Assembly (NCBI GenBank): GCA_032378655.1
Contig: JAVYJS010000025.1
Coordinates: 1-6,252, forward strand
Source: Arsenophonus melophagi
GTDB taxonomy: Bacteria; Pseudomonadota; Gammaproteobacteria; Enterobacterales; Enterobacteriaceae
Direction of reading: 5' to 3'
DNA: 6,252 nucleotides
Below the pieces are notes generated by a model that saw only the letters and a program-made list of their open reading frames with translations, did not search any database and had not been told where the DNA came from. Below, piece by piece: positions 1 to 5,620 of the stretch. Numbering within the stretch: position 1 is the first letter of the stretch; the number at the start of each line of letters is the position of its first letter. Both the position numbers and the translations under genes were made by a program.

Positions 1-89
1 TATATTCTGTTATAGGGTAAGAAGGTATAGAGCTTTAAACAACACAGCAACCATATTCATTAAACATTGTTATTTCAAGAACATTTTAA

Positions 90-144
90 TTGCAAAATAG
101 CTATTAAATTTATCTGATATATTTAAGTTTTATTATTTAAAGGA
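90..144 (+). promoter_or_regulatory. Tentative purH promoter region and Shine-Dalgarno
   Basis: The Shine-Dalgarno AAAGGA (139-144) sits six bases before the purH ATG and is the strongest signal in the leader. A possible promoter pairs TTGCAA (90-95) with TGATAT (115-120), a 19-base spacer, so it is weak. In E. coli purHD is repressed by PurR through an operator close to ACGCAAACGTTTGCGT; I see no such site in positions 1-150, which suggests that control is lost here or lies further upstream. The rest of 1-150 is plain AT-rich sequence with no recognisable gene end. Confidence 0.4.
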
Positions 145-150
145 ATTTTC

Positions 151-1743
151 ATGCAAAGAATTCGCGCTATTCAGCGCGCTCTACTAAGTGTTTATAATAA
201 AGAAGGTATTGTTGAATTTGCTAAGGATCTAGCCAAACGTAACGTTGAGTTGATCGCTACTGGTGGTACAGCTAAAGTATTGCTAGCGGCTGGATTAACA
301 GTTATTGAGATTTCTGATTATACAGAATGGCCAGAAATGATGTCTGGGCGTGTTAAAACACTACACCCCAAAGTACATGGCGGTATTCTTGGTAGGCGCG
401 GACAAGACGATGAAACAATGCGAAAATATCATATTATTCCAATTGATATGGTTGTTGTTAATCTTTATCCTTTTTCTGAAACTGTTGCTAAGCCAGATTG
501 TACTCTTGAACATGCTATTGAAAATCTTGATATTGGCGGACCTGCTATGATCCGCTCTGCTGCTAAAAATTATAAAGATGTTGCTATTGTAGTTAATATT
601 CTAGATTATCCTAAAATTATTCAAGATATGGATAATTATCAAAACTCATTAACTGATCTCTTTCGCTTTGATTTGTTAGTTAAGGCTTTTGCATATATCG
701 CAACCTACGATGAAATCATTGCTAATTATTTTGCGCAGTCTGTCTCTTTCTCTTCTAAAGAAGAGAAGCAGTTTTTAGTTAAATTTCCTCGTATATTAAA
801 CCTTAATTTTATTAAGAATCAGACTATACGTTACGGTGAAAATAGTCATCAATCCGCTGCTTTTTATGTAGAAAAAAATAGAGTTGAAGCCTCTGTTGCT
901 ACGGCCAAGCAAGTACAGGGTAAGGCACTTTCTTATAATAATATAGCTGATGCTGATTCAGCATTGGAGTGCGTAAAAAGTTTTTCTCAACCTGCATGTG
1001 TCATTGTAAAACATACTAATCCTTGCGGTGTTGCAATTAGCAATCATATCATCACCGCTTATGATTATGCCTTTAAAACAGATCCAACTTCTGCATTTGG
1101 TGGTATTATTGCATTTAATCGTGAATTAGACGTAAATACGGCTAAAGCAATTATTCAACGCCAATTTGTTGAGGTCATTATTGCTCCAATTATTAATGAT
1201 TCTGCTTTAGAAATATTTTCTAGCAAGCCAAATATACGTATTCTTGTATGTGGAGAATGGCATTCTCCATCAGAAAGTTTAGATTTTAGACGTGTAAATG
1301 GCGGTTTATTAGTGCAAGATCGTGATCTTGGCTTAATTACTAATGATGCAGATTTACGGATTGTTTCTAAGCGAAAGCCAAGTAAACAAGAAATAGAAAA
1401 TTCATTATTCTGCTGGAAAGTAGCAAAATTTGTAAAGTCTAATGCCGTTGTTTATGCTAAAAATAATATGACAATCGGTATTGGTGCTGGACAAACAAGC
1501 CGCATCTCTTCAGTAAGAGTCGCAACATTCAAAGCTCAGAATGAAGGTTTTGATCTTGTTGGATGTGCAATGGCATCTGATGCTTTTTTTTCATTTAGAG
1601 ATGGTATTGATGCTGCTGCAATTAATGGTGTAACCTGTATTATTCAACCAGGTGGTTCTATTCATGATGATGAAATTATAACTGCATCTAATGAACATAA
1701 TATCGCAATGATATTTACTAATATGCGTCATTTCCGTCACTAA
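151..1743 (+). CDS. purH: Bifunctional AICAR transformylase / IMP cyclohydrolase PurH
   Basis: PurH is a cytoplasmic enzyme that formylates AICAR with 10-formyl-tetrahydrofolate and closes the ring to give IMP, the last two steps of de novo purine synthesis. The protein has 530 residues (E. coli about 529). The N-terminal MGS-like cyclohydrolase domain covers roughly residues 1-150 and shows STGGTA-like ATGGTA (36-41), SGRVKTLHPKVHGGIL (65-80) and DIGGPAMIRSAAKN (127-140). The transformylase domain fills about 200-530 and keeps RYGENSHQ (227-234), QGKALSYNN (256-264), the catalytic Lys-His pair in VIVKHTNPCG (K287, H288), DPTSAFGGIIAFN (311-323), KSNAVVYAKNNMTIGIGAGQ (429-448) and the C-terminal MRHFRH. 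The ATG at 151 has a good Shine-Dalgarno and matches the family start. It leads an operon with purD. Three usually conserved positions differ: Y182 and I183 where E. coli has His-Thr, and S481 where FFPF is usual. No frame damage is seen. Confidence 0.98.
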   Translation: MQRIRAIQRALLSVYNKEGIVEFAKDLAKRNVELIATGGTAKVLLAAGLTVIEISDYTEWPEMMSGRVKTLHPKVHGGILGRRGQDDETMRKYHIIPIDMVVVNLYPFSETVAKPDCTLEHAIENLDIGGPAMIRSAAKNYKDVAIVVNILDYPKIIQDMDNYQNSLTDLFRFDLLVKAFAYIATYDEIIANYFAQSVSFSSKEEKQFLVKFPRILNLNFIKNQTIRYGENSHQSAAFYVEKNRVEASVATAKQVQGKALSYNNIADADSALECVKSFSQPACVIVKHTNPCGVAISNHIITAYDYAFKTDPTSAFGGIIAFNRELDVNTAKAIIQRQFVEVIIAPIINDSALEIFSSKPNIRILVCGEWHSPSESLDFRRVNGGLLVQDRDLGLITNDADLRIVSKRKPSKQEIENSLFCWKVAKFVKSNAVVYAKNNMTIGIGAGQTSRISSVRVATFKAQNEGFDLVGCAMASDAFFSFRDGIDAAAINGVTCIIQPGGSIHDDEIITASNEHNIAMIFTNMRHFRH

Positions 1744-1759
1744 TTTACTGAATAACTAA

Positions 1760-3043
1760 ATGAATATTTTAATTATTGGCAATGGCGGTCGAGAACATGC
1801 TTTAGCATGGAAAGCATCGCAATCGCCACTTGCAGACAAGGTTTTTGTCGCACCTGGTAATGCTGGTACTGCATTAGAAAAAACACTAACGAATATTAAT
1901 ATTGCAATAACCGATATTAAAGGATTAGTTAATTTTGCTAAAAACAACAGTATTGGTTTAACGATCGTAGGACCAGAAGCCCCATTAATCCTCGGTGTGG
2001 TCGATGCTTTTCAAGCTGAAAATTTAACCATCTTTGGGCCTAGTCAAAAGGCAGCACAATTGGAAGGCTCGAAAATTTTTGCAAAAAATTTTATGACTCG
2101 GCATAAAATTCCAACTGCTGATTATCATAGCTTTACTCAAGTGGTTCCAGCTCTTGCCTACTTAGAAAAAATAAATGTCCCGATTGTTATCAAAGCGGAT
2201 GGGCTAGCTGCAGGCAAAGGAGTGATTATTGCGATGACCTTAGAAGAAGCAAAAAAGACTGTTCAAGAAATTCTTGCAGAAAATGCTTTTGGTCAGGCAG
2301 GTCATCGTATTATTATTGAGGAGTTTCTTGATGGTGAAGAAGCCACTTTTATCGTAATGGTTGATGGTAAAAATATCATTCCGATGGCAACAAGTCAAGA
2401 TCATAAGCGTATTGGTAATAATGATAGCGGACCAAATACAGGTGGTATGGGTGCATACTCTCCTGCTCCTATTATCACAGATATTATCCATCAGCGCACA
2501 ATGGATAAAATTATTTATCCAACAGTACAAGGTATGATGTTTGAAGGTCGGCGATATCAAGGGTTTTTATATGCAGGATTAATGATAGATAAACAGGGAA
2601 ACCCAAAAGTTATCGAGTTTAATTGTCGGTTTGGTGATCCAGAAACACAACCAATCATGATGCGCTTACAATCTGATCTTGTCGAACTTTGTCTGATCGC
2701 AACAAAAGGAGAACTAGGAGGTAAAATATTATTATGGGATGAACGCCCTGCTTTGGGCGTTGTTATGGCATCTGAAGGCTATCCAAAAAATTATCGCAAA
2801 GGTGATATTATTTACGGGCTTTTCAATCCATTAGCAGATGGATGCAAAATCTTTCACGCTGGAACAGAATTAAAGCAAAATCAAGTGATTACAACTGGTG
2901 GTCGCGTACTTTGTATCACTGCTATTGGCAGTACACTGCTTGACGCTAAAAACATAGCTTATTCGCAAGTATCAAAAATATCTTGGCCAGGTTGTTTCTA
3001 TCGACATGATATCGCTTATCGAGCACTTTATAACTTGAAGTAA
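1760..3043 (+). CDS. purD: Phosphoribosylamine-glycine ligase PurD (GAR synthetase)
   Basis: PurD joins 5-phosphoribosylamine to glycine using ATP, giving glycinamide ribonucleotide, the second step of de novo purine synthesis, in the cytoplasm. The protein has 427 residues (E. coli 429). It begins with the N-terminal domain signature IIGNGGREHALAW (5-17), followed by VAPGNAGTA (30-38) and TIVGPEAPL (68-76). The ATP-grasp core has EGSKIFAKNFM (102-112), the nucleotide-binding VIKADGLAAGKG (143-154), IIEEFLDGEEA (185-195), GPNTGGMGAYSPAP (224-237) and the metal-ligand segment VIEFNCRFGDPETQ (284-297; E286 and N288 expected to bind Mg). The C-terminal domain is recognisable from ALGVVMASEGYP onward. 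The ATG at 1760 aligns with the E. coli start but has no good Shine-Dalgarno; with only 16 bases after the purH stop, translation probably depends on ribosomes coming from purH. All key motifs are intact. Confidence 0.98.
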   Translation: MNILIIGNGGREHALAWKASQSPLADKVFVAPGNAGTALEKTLTNINIAITDIKGLVNFAKNNSIGLTIVGPEAPLILGVVDAFQAENLTIFGPSQKAAQLEGSKIFAKNFMTRHKIPTADYHSFTQVVPALAYLEKINVPIVIKADGLAAGKGVIIAMTLEEAKKTVQEILAENAFGQAGHRIIIEEFLDGEEATFIVMVDGKNIIPMATSQDHKRIGNNDSGPNTGGMGAYSPAPIITDIIHQRTMDKIIYPTVQGMMFEGRRYQGFLYAGLMIDKQGNPKVIEFNCRFGDPETQPIMMRLQSDLVELCLIATKGELGGKILLWDERPALGVVMASEGYPKNYRKGDIIYGLFNPLADGCKIFHAGTELKQNQVITTGGRVLCITAIGSTLLDAKNIAYSQVSKISWPGCFYRHDIAYRALYNLK

Positions 3044-3063
3044 CAAGCTGCTGCAAGTTTTTT
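3032..3063 (+). terminator. Possible weak terminator of purHD
   Basis: The arms AACTTG (3032-3037) and CAAGTT (3054-3059) can pair around the purD stop codon and run straight into six T residues (3058-3063). The stem is only six base pairs with a 16-base loop, so it would be a poor intrinsic terminator. A stronger stem at 3341-3375 lies about 300 bases further on. Confidence 0.3.
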
Positions 3064-3076
3064 CTAAAAAATAAAA

Positions 3077-3118
3077 ACTTCATTAGTAATGAAGTAATAA
3101 CTAAAAATGAAGTAATAA
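3077..3118. repeat. Short palindrome joined to a 13-bp direct repeat
   Basis: ACTTCATTA (3077-3085) and TAATGAAGT (3087-3095) form a perfect 9-bp inverted repeat around a single G. The sequence AATGAAGTAATAA at 3088-3100 recurs exactly at 3106-3118, giving two tandem copies 18 bases apart. The second copy has no left arm, so only the first belongs to the palindrome. This looks like a small local duplication in decaying spacer DNA. Confidence 0.6.
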
Positions 3119-3179
3119 TTCCTTTTAGCTATTTTAAAGACTATTCGTATTCTCATTACTAAAATACGAGTTTATATAA

Positions 3180-3222
3180 TGTACTACTTACCTCTACCTT
3201 CTTAGTAGAGGTAAGTAGTACA
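3180..3222. repeat. Perfect 18-bp inverted repeat, 7-base loop
   Basis: Left arm 3180-3197 (TGTACTACTTACCTCTAC) and right arm 3205-3222 are exact reverse complements around the loop CTTCTTA (3198-3204). The stem contains several G-C pairs, so it is more stable than most of its surroundings. No T-run follows on either strand, so it is not a standard intrinsic terminator. As the nearest strong stem below purD it could still protect the 3' end of the purHD transcript. Confidence 0.8.
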
Positions 3223-3340
3223 GGTAAGACATGTGGTACTGACCACGAATATTCAATATTTTTAGTGAATTACTGAATAGCTTATTAAAAGTGATTTTTA
3301 TTAAAAAACTAACATTTTAGTCGCTTGCATTATGAATTTA

Positions 3341-3391
3341 TTCCTTGTTTTGTTTTACTAAAACAAAACAAGGAAACACAAGATTTTTTTT
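3341..3391 (+). terminator. 16-bp perfect hairpin with nearby T-run, possible terminator
   Basis: Left arm TTCCTTGTTTTGTTTT (3341-3356) and right arm 3360-3375 pair perfectly around a 3-base loop. A run of eight T residues (3384-3391) follows after an 8-base gap, which is longer than a classical intrinsic terminator allows. It might end read-through from purHD, about 300 bases upstream. The inverted repeat is certain; the terminator role is inference. Confidence 0.4.
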
Positions 3392-3494
3392 CTAAAAGAA
3401 ACAATAATCCAAGAATTAATATTCCGCCTGCTTGTAGTGTATATTAATATACTGAAAGATGTCCTTTTAATTTTTCTCTTGCAGGTTTAATGCG

Positions 3495-3524
3495 CATATC
3501 ATTACAATGTATTGTAATGATATG
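3495..3524. repeat. 14-bp near-perfect palindrome
   Basis: CATATCATTACAAT (3495-3508) and its exact reverse complement (3511-3524) are separated by only two bases, GT. The spacing is that of a cruciform or a dimeric repressor site rather than an RNA hairpin with a comfortable loop. No adjacent gene would obviously be controlled by it. Confidence 0.7.
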
Positions 3525-3592
3525 GAAAATCATATTTTTTCATAAAATTAATTCCATTGATAATGGATATTTTATTATGTATAATATCAAGT

Positions 3593-3609
3593 ATACCAGA
3601 TACTGGTAT
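3593..3609. repeat. 7-bp inverted repeat with 3-base loop
   Basis: ATACCAG (3593-3599) and CTGGTAT (3603-3609) pair around ATA. It is short and may be chance, but it adds to the hairpin-dense character of this spacer. Confidence 0.45.
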
Positions 3610-3781
3610 CTTATTATTTTGATTCATGTTAAATATATATCCCAAGACACTTATTTCACTTGTACGGTAAAATAATATTAGAGAATGTTAAGTGTTAAAA
3701 GTCAGAATTTTGTTATAAACATGACATTGTGAATGTACTATTAAGGCAAACTTCATTATGTGAATACCAATATAATTGGTC

Positions 3782-3808
3782 TTGACTTAATGTAGGTCGG
3801 ATTACAAT
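3782..3808 (+). promoter_or_regulatory. Promoter-like hexamers in the spacer
   Basis: TTGACT (3782-3787) and TACAAT (3803-3808) each match the sigma-70 consensus at five of six bases, but the 15-base spacer is two short of the optimum. Nothing that looks like a gene follows on the plus strand; instead there is a cluster of small hairpins. It could be a relic promoter of a lost gene, the start of a non-coding RNA, or chance in AT-rich DNA. Confidence 0.25.
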
Positions 3809-3815
3809 CTTTCAT

Positions 3816-3824
3816 TGTGGATAA
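3816..3824 (-). promoter_or_regulatory. Consensus DnaA-box match
   Basis: The minus strand reads TTATCCACA, the strongest E. coli-type DnaA box. A one-mismatch copy (GTATTCACA) lies at 3759-3767 and a two-mismatch copy at 3728-3736, all in the same orientation. A second exact TTATNCACA match is at 5939-5947. No dense box array or clear unwinding repeats accompany them, so I do not call an origin. Confidence 0.35.
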
Positions 3825-3830
3825 TCTATC

Positions 3831-3903
3831 ACTTCTAAGTTAAAGCGATAGAAGTATCGAAATCGTTTATACGATAGTAATGTTTTCTAGTTAATCAGAA
3901 AAC
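3831..3903. repeat. Cluster of short inverted repeats
   Basis: Several small stems follow one another: ACTTCTA (3831-3837) with TAGAAGT (3849-3855), or alternatively CGATA (3846-3850) with TATCG (3855-3859); ATCGT (3862-3866) with ACGAT (3871-3875); and GTTTTCT (3882-3888) with AGAAAAC (3897-3903). They begin just after the promoter-like pair at 3782-3808. Each is individually weak. Confidence 0.4.
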
Positions 3904-4013
3904 TGACTATCAAAATCTTTTAACTATCTTACATAGTTTATGAATCAAAAATTAAATTTAAAACAAACCGATAACGTTTAACTTTCTGATCCTCGTTTTA
4001 CATACACCATTGA

Positions 4014-4028
4014 TCTGTAAGATACAGA
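4014..4028. repeat. 6-bp inverted repeat
   Basis: TCTGTA (4014-4019) and TACAGA (4023-4028) pair around AGA. It is a short stem in otherwise featureless spacer. Confidence 0.4.
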
Positions 4029-4095
4029 CGCTCCTTTCAACCAGTTATGAAAGCAATATTCTTTTAAATATTAATTTTTTATTAAATACACAGAA

Positions 4096-4145
4096 GTTTT
4101 TAGTTATTAGATGGCGTATCCAATGCACCTCTAGTAACTAAAAAC
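4096..4145. repeat. Long imperfect hairpin, 15-bp outer stem plus inner stem
   Basis: GTTTTTAGTTATTAG (4096-4110) pairs with CTAGTAACTAAAAAC (4131-4145) at all 15 positions if one T-G wobble (4107/4134) is allowed. The stem can continue inward: A4111-T4130, then after a bulge GG (4113-4114) with CC (4128-4129), and GTAT (4116-4119) with ATGC-type bases 4123-4126, leaving a loop of about three bases. The inner part is distinctly GC-richer than its surroundings. It does not fit a tRNA or a simple terminator, and I do not recognise it. Confidence 0.6.
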
Positions 4146-4291
4146 TAAAAACGATAAAGATCAAAAATTTCTTATCTATTTTAAGAATTCAAATGAATAG
4201 AAGTAATAATGATTAAGCATTACACGATAATCCGTAATAATAATTTTATATGAGCTTTTGTAATCGGATACTAACACAATTATTTAAATAA

Positions 4292-4320
4292 AATATTGTT
4301 GAAAAACAATGAATATTGTT
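4292..4320 (-). terminator. Possible weak hemE terminator and direct repeat
   Basis: Downstream of hemE, the minus strand can form an AT-only stem from ATTGTT (4295-4300) and AACAAT (4305-4310), a GAAA spacer on the plus strand, followed on the minus strand by a T-rich stretch. The same segment carries AATATTGTT twice, at 4292-4300 and 4312-4320. The stem is too weak to be sure that it stops transcription. Confidence 0.25.
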
Positions 4321-4343
4321 TTACTGTTTTTTATAAACCCTAC

Positions 4344-5408
4344 TTATTTATGATACTGTTCAGACAGTCTGTGTACCGAGTTAATAAAATGTGTAACATT
4401 TTCTGGTAAAATGTCCTGATGAATACCGTGACCTAAATTAAAAACATGACCATGACCTGTGCCAAATTGCTTTAAGATAGTTTTAACTTCAAACTCTATA
4501 CGTTCTCTTGATGCATATAGAATAGATGGATCCATATTTCCCTGTAAAGCCACTTTATCACCAACACGAGAGCGAGCCTCTGCAATATCTGTCATCCAGT
4601 CAATACCTAACGCGTCGCAACCGGTTTGAGTCATTGCTTCTAACCACTGTCCGCCGCCTTTAGTGAATAAAGTAATCGGAACTTTACGTGCTTCATGTAC
4701 ACGTAATAGCGTGTCAATAATCTGATGCATATAATGTAAAGAAAATTCATGATAATCACGTCTAGTTAATATACCACCCAAAGTATCAAAAATCATTACT
4801 GATTGAGCGCCGGCCTTGATTTGTGCATTTAAATAAAGACTAACACTTTGCGCTAATTTATTTAATAATACATGAAATTGTTTTGGCTCCGTATACATCA
4901 ATTTTTTAATACGAGTGAAAGCCTTACTACTTCCTCCTTCGACCATATACGTTGCCAATGTCCATGGACTACCTGAAAAACCAATTAACGGAACTTTTCC
5001 TTGTAATGCCTTACGAATAGCACGTATTGCATTCATCACGTAATCCAATTCTTGTTCTGGATCAGGAATGGGGAGTTTATCTATATCAGCATAACAACTT
5101 ATAGGATGCTGAAACTTAGGCCCTTCTTCTGAAGAAAAATAGAGTCCAAGCCCCATCGCATCAGGAATAGTAAGAATATCTGAAAACAGGATTGCCGCAT
5201 CTAATGGAAAGCGATGTAAAGGTTGTAATGTCACTTCACAGACTAAATCAGTATTTTTACAAAGTGAAAGAAAATCGCCTGCTTTCTGACGAATGTTTTG
5301 ATACTCAGGTAAGTATCGACCTGCTTGACGCATAATCCATACCGGAGTTTTGTCAACAGGTTGACGTAAAAGCGCACGTAAGTAGTGATCATTGTTTAAT
5401 GCAAACAT
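4344..5408 (-). CDS. hemE: Uroporphyrinogen decarboxylase HemE
   Basis: HemE removes four carboxyl groups from uroporphyrinogen III to give coproporphyrinogen III in heme synthesis; it is a cytoplasmic, cofactor-free TIM-barrel enzyme, usually a dimer. From the start chosen here the protein is 354 residues, the E. coli length. It shows the N-terminal signature MRQAGRYLPEY (26-36), the catalytic aspartate in LFSDI (D77), IGFSGSPWTLATYM (142-155; Y154 lines the active site), the MIFDT segment (205-209), TKGGGQW, GIDWMTDI, ALQGNMDPS and NLGHGIHQD near the end. The ATG at 5406-5408 is preferred because GGAG (5415-5418) lies six bases upstream and the length fits; an in-frame ATG at 5418-5420 would add four residues (358 in all) but has no Shine-Dalgarno. 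L210 replaces the Trp that E. coli has in FDTWGG. The gene converges on purHD, as in E. coli, and appears to be transcribed alone. Confidence 0.97.
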   Translation of the reverse strand: MFALNNDHYLRALLRQPVDKTPVWIMRQAGRYLPEYQNIRQKAGDFLSLCKNTDLVCEVTLQPLHRFPLDAAILFSDILTIPDAMGLGLYFSSEEGPKFQHPISCYADIDKLPIPDPEQELDYVMNAIRAIRKALQGKVPLIGFSGSPWTLATYMVEGGSSKAFTRIKKLMYTEPKQFHVLLNKLAQSVSLYLNAQIKAGAQSVMIFDTLGGILTRRDYHEFSLHYMHQIIDTLLRVHEARKVPITLFTKGGGQWLEAMTQTGCDALGIDWMTDIAEARSRVGDKVALQGNMDPSILYASRERIEFEVKTILKQFGTGHGHVFNLGHGIHQDILPENVTHFINSVHRLSEQYHK

Positions 5409-5414
5409 CATTAG

Positions 5415-5418
5415 CTCC
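5415..5418 (-). promoter_or_regulatory. Shine-Dalgarno that fixes the hemE start
   Basis: GGAG on the minus strand lies six bases before the ATG at 5408 and only three before the ATG at 5411. It overlaps the upstream ATG at 5420, so that ATG would have to be read without this site. This favours the 354-residue product. Confidence 0.6.
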
Positions 5419-5525
5419 ATTAAATTAAGAATAGAATATGATTATTCATCATAAGATTTGCTTTTTTAAGTATTCTAAATATGAAGAAATTTAGTTGTTG
5501 TGTAGGTTAATATTGTGGGTTACTA

Positions 5526-5579
5526 TCCTTATTTATATACTTTATCATGCACATGCATGATAAAGTATATAAATAAGGA
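5526..5579. repeat. Perfect 26-bp palindrome upstream of hemE
   Basis: The left arm (5526-5551, beginning TCCTTATTTATATAC) and right arm (5554-5579) are exact reverse complements over 26 bases, separated only by CA (5552-5553). Outside the arms the pairing stops at once (A5525 against A5580). The palindrome lies about 120 bases upstream of the hemE start. No T-run follows it on either strand, so it does not look like an intrinsic terminator. With a two-base centre it could extrude as a cruciform or form a long RNA stem if transcribed. Confidence 0.9.
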
Positions 5580-5620
5580 AAAAATTATTAAGAGAGAAGT
5601 ATCTTTAATAAAGACCATAA

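Larger units (their letters stand above)
3330..3533 (-). pseudogene. Stop-interrupted hydrophobic reading frame, unrecognised
   Basis: On the minus strand an ATG at 3531-3533 opens a frame of 68 codons ending at 3330-3332, interrupted by one TAA at 3444-3446 (29th codon end). Before the stop it reads a basic stretch (MRIKPAREKLKGHLSVY); after it comes a hydrophobic segment (LQAGGILILGLLFLL) followed by EKK, like a single membrane span with a positive flank. I do not recognise the family. The start lies next to the 14-bp inverted repeat at 3495-3524 and the tail runs through the 16-bp hairpin at 3341-3375, which argues against a conserved protein. It may be a decayed membrane-protein relic or a chance frame. 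Confidence 0.2.
3044..4343. other. 1.3-kb gene-poor spacer between convergent purD and hemE
   Basis: No reading frame here has the codon pattern or motifs of a recognisable protein. The longest plus-strand frame (3490-3675, 61 codons) starts inside an inverted repeat and reads as low-complexity I/Y/K-rich sequence, so I do not call it. What the stretch does hold is several inverted repeats, a promoter-like pair, a DnaA-box match and one interrupted minus-strand frame, each listed separately. In E. coli K-12, zraRSP, yjaH, hupA, yjaG and nfi lie between the same two flanking genes. I looked for HU (hupA) and other remnants by eye and recognised none. Confidence 0.7.

Noticed and set aside
350..550. 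66-codon plus-strand frame inside purH.
   Set aside because: It is an out-of-frame shadow of purH.
1756..1947. 63-codon minus-strand frame over the start of purD.
   Set aside because: It is antisense to the highly conserved purD N-terminus.
2240..2560. 106-codon minus-strand frame inside purD.
   Set aside because: It is antisense to the ATP-grasp core of purD and has no recognisable domain.
3489..3500. TGCGCATA, an 8-base match to the XerC half of dif.
   Set aside because: No XerD half follows at the right distance; the neighbouring sequence is the 14-bp palindrome.
3599..3635. Sequence ending in ATGTTAAAT, resembling the XerD half of a dif site.
   Set aside because: The XerC half and the central spacing do not match, and purHD-hemE lies near the origin side of the chromosome in E. 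coli.
3490..3675. 61-codon plus-strand frame in the purD-hemE spacer.
   Set aside because: It begins inside a 14-bp inverted repeat, has no good ribosome site and reads as low-complexity AT-driven sequence.
3963..3985. CCGATAACGTTTAAC as a possible PurR/LacI-type operator.
   Set aside because: It differs from the PurR consensus at several positions and lies nowhere near a purine gene promoter.
3981..4045. Protein-like reading SDPRFTYTIDL then DTDAPFNQL on the plus strand.
   Set aside because: It is broken by a stop, matches no family that I recognise and is not supported by neighbouring sequence.
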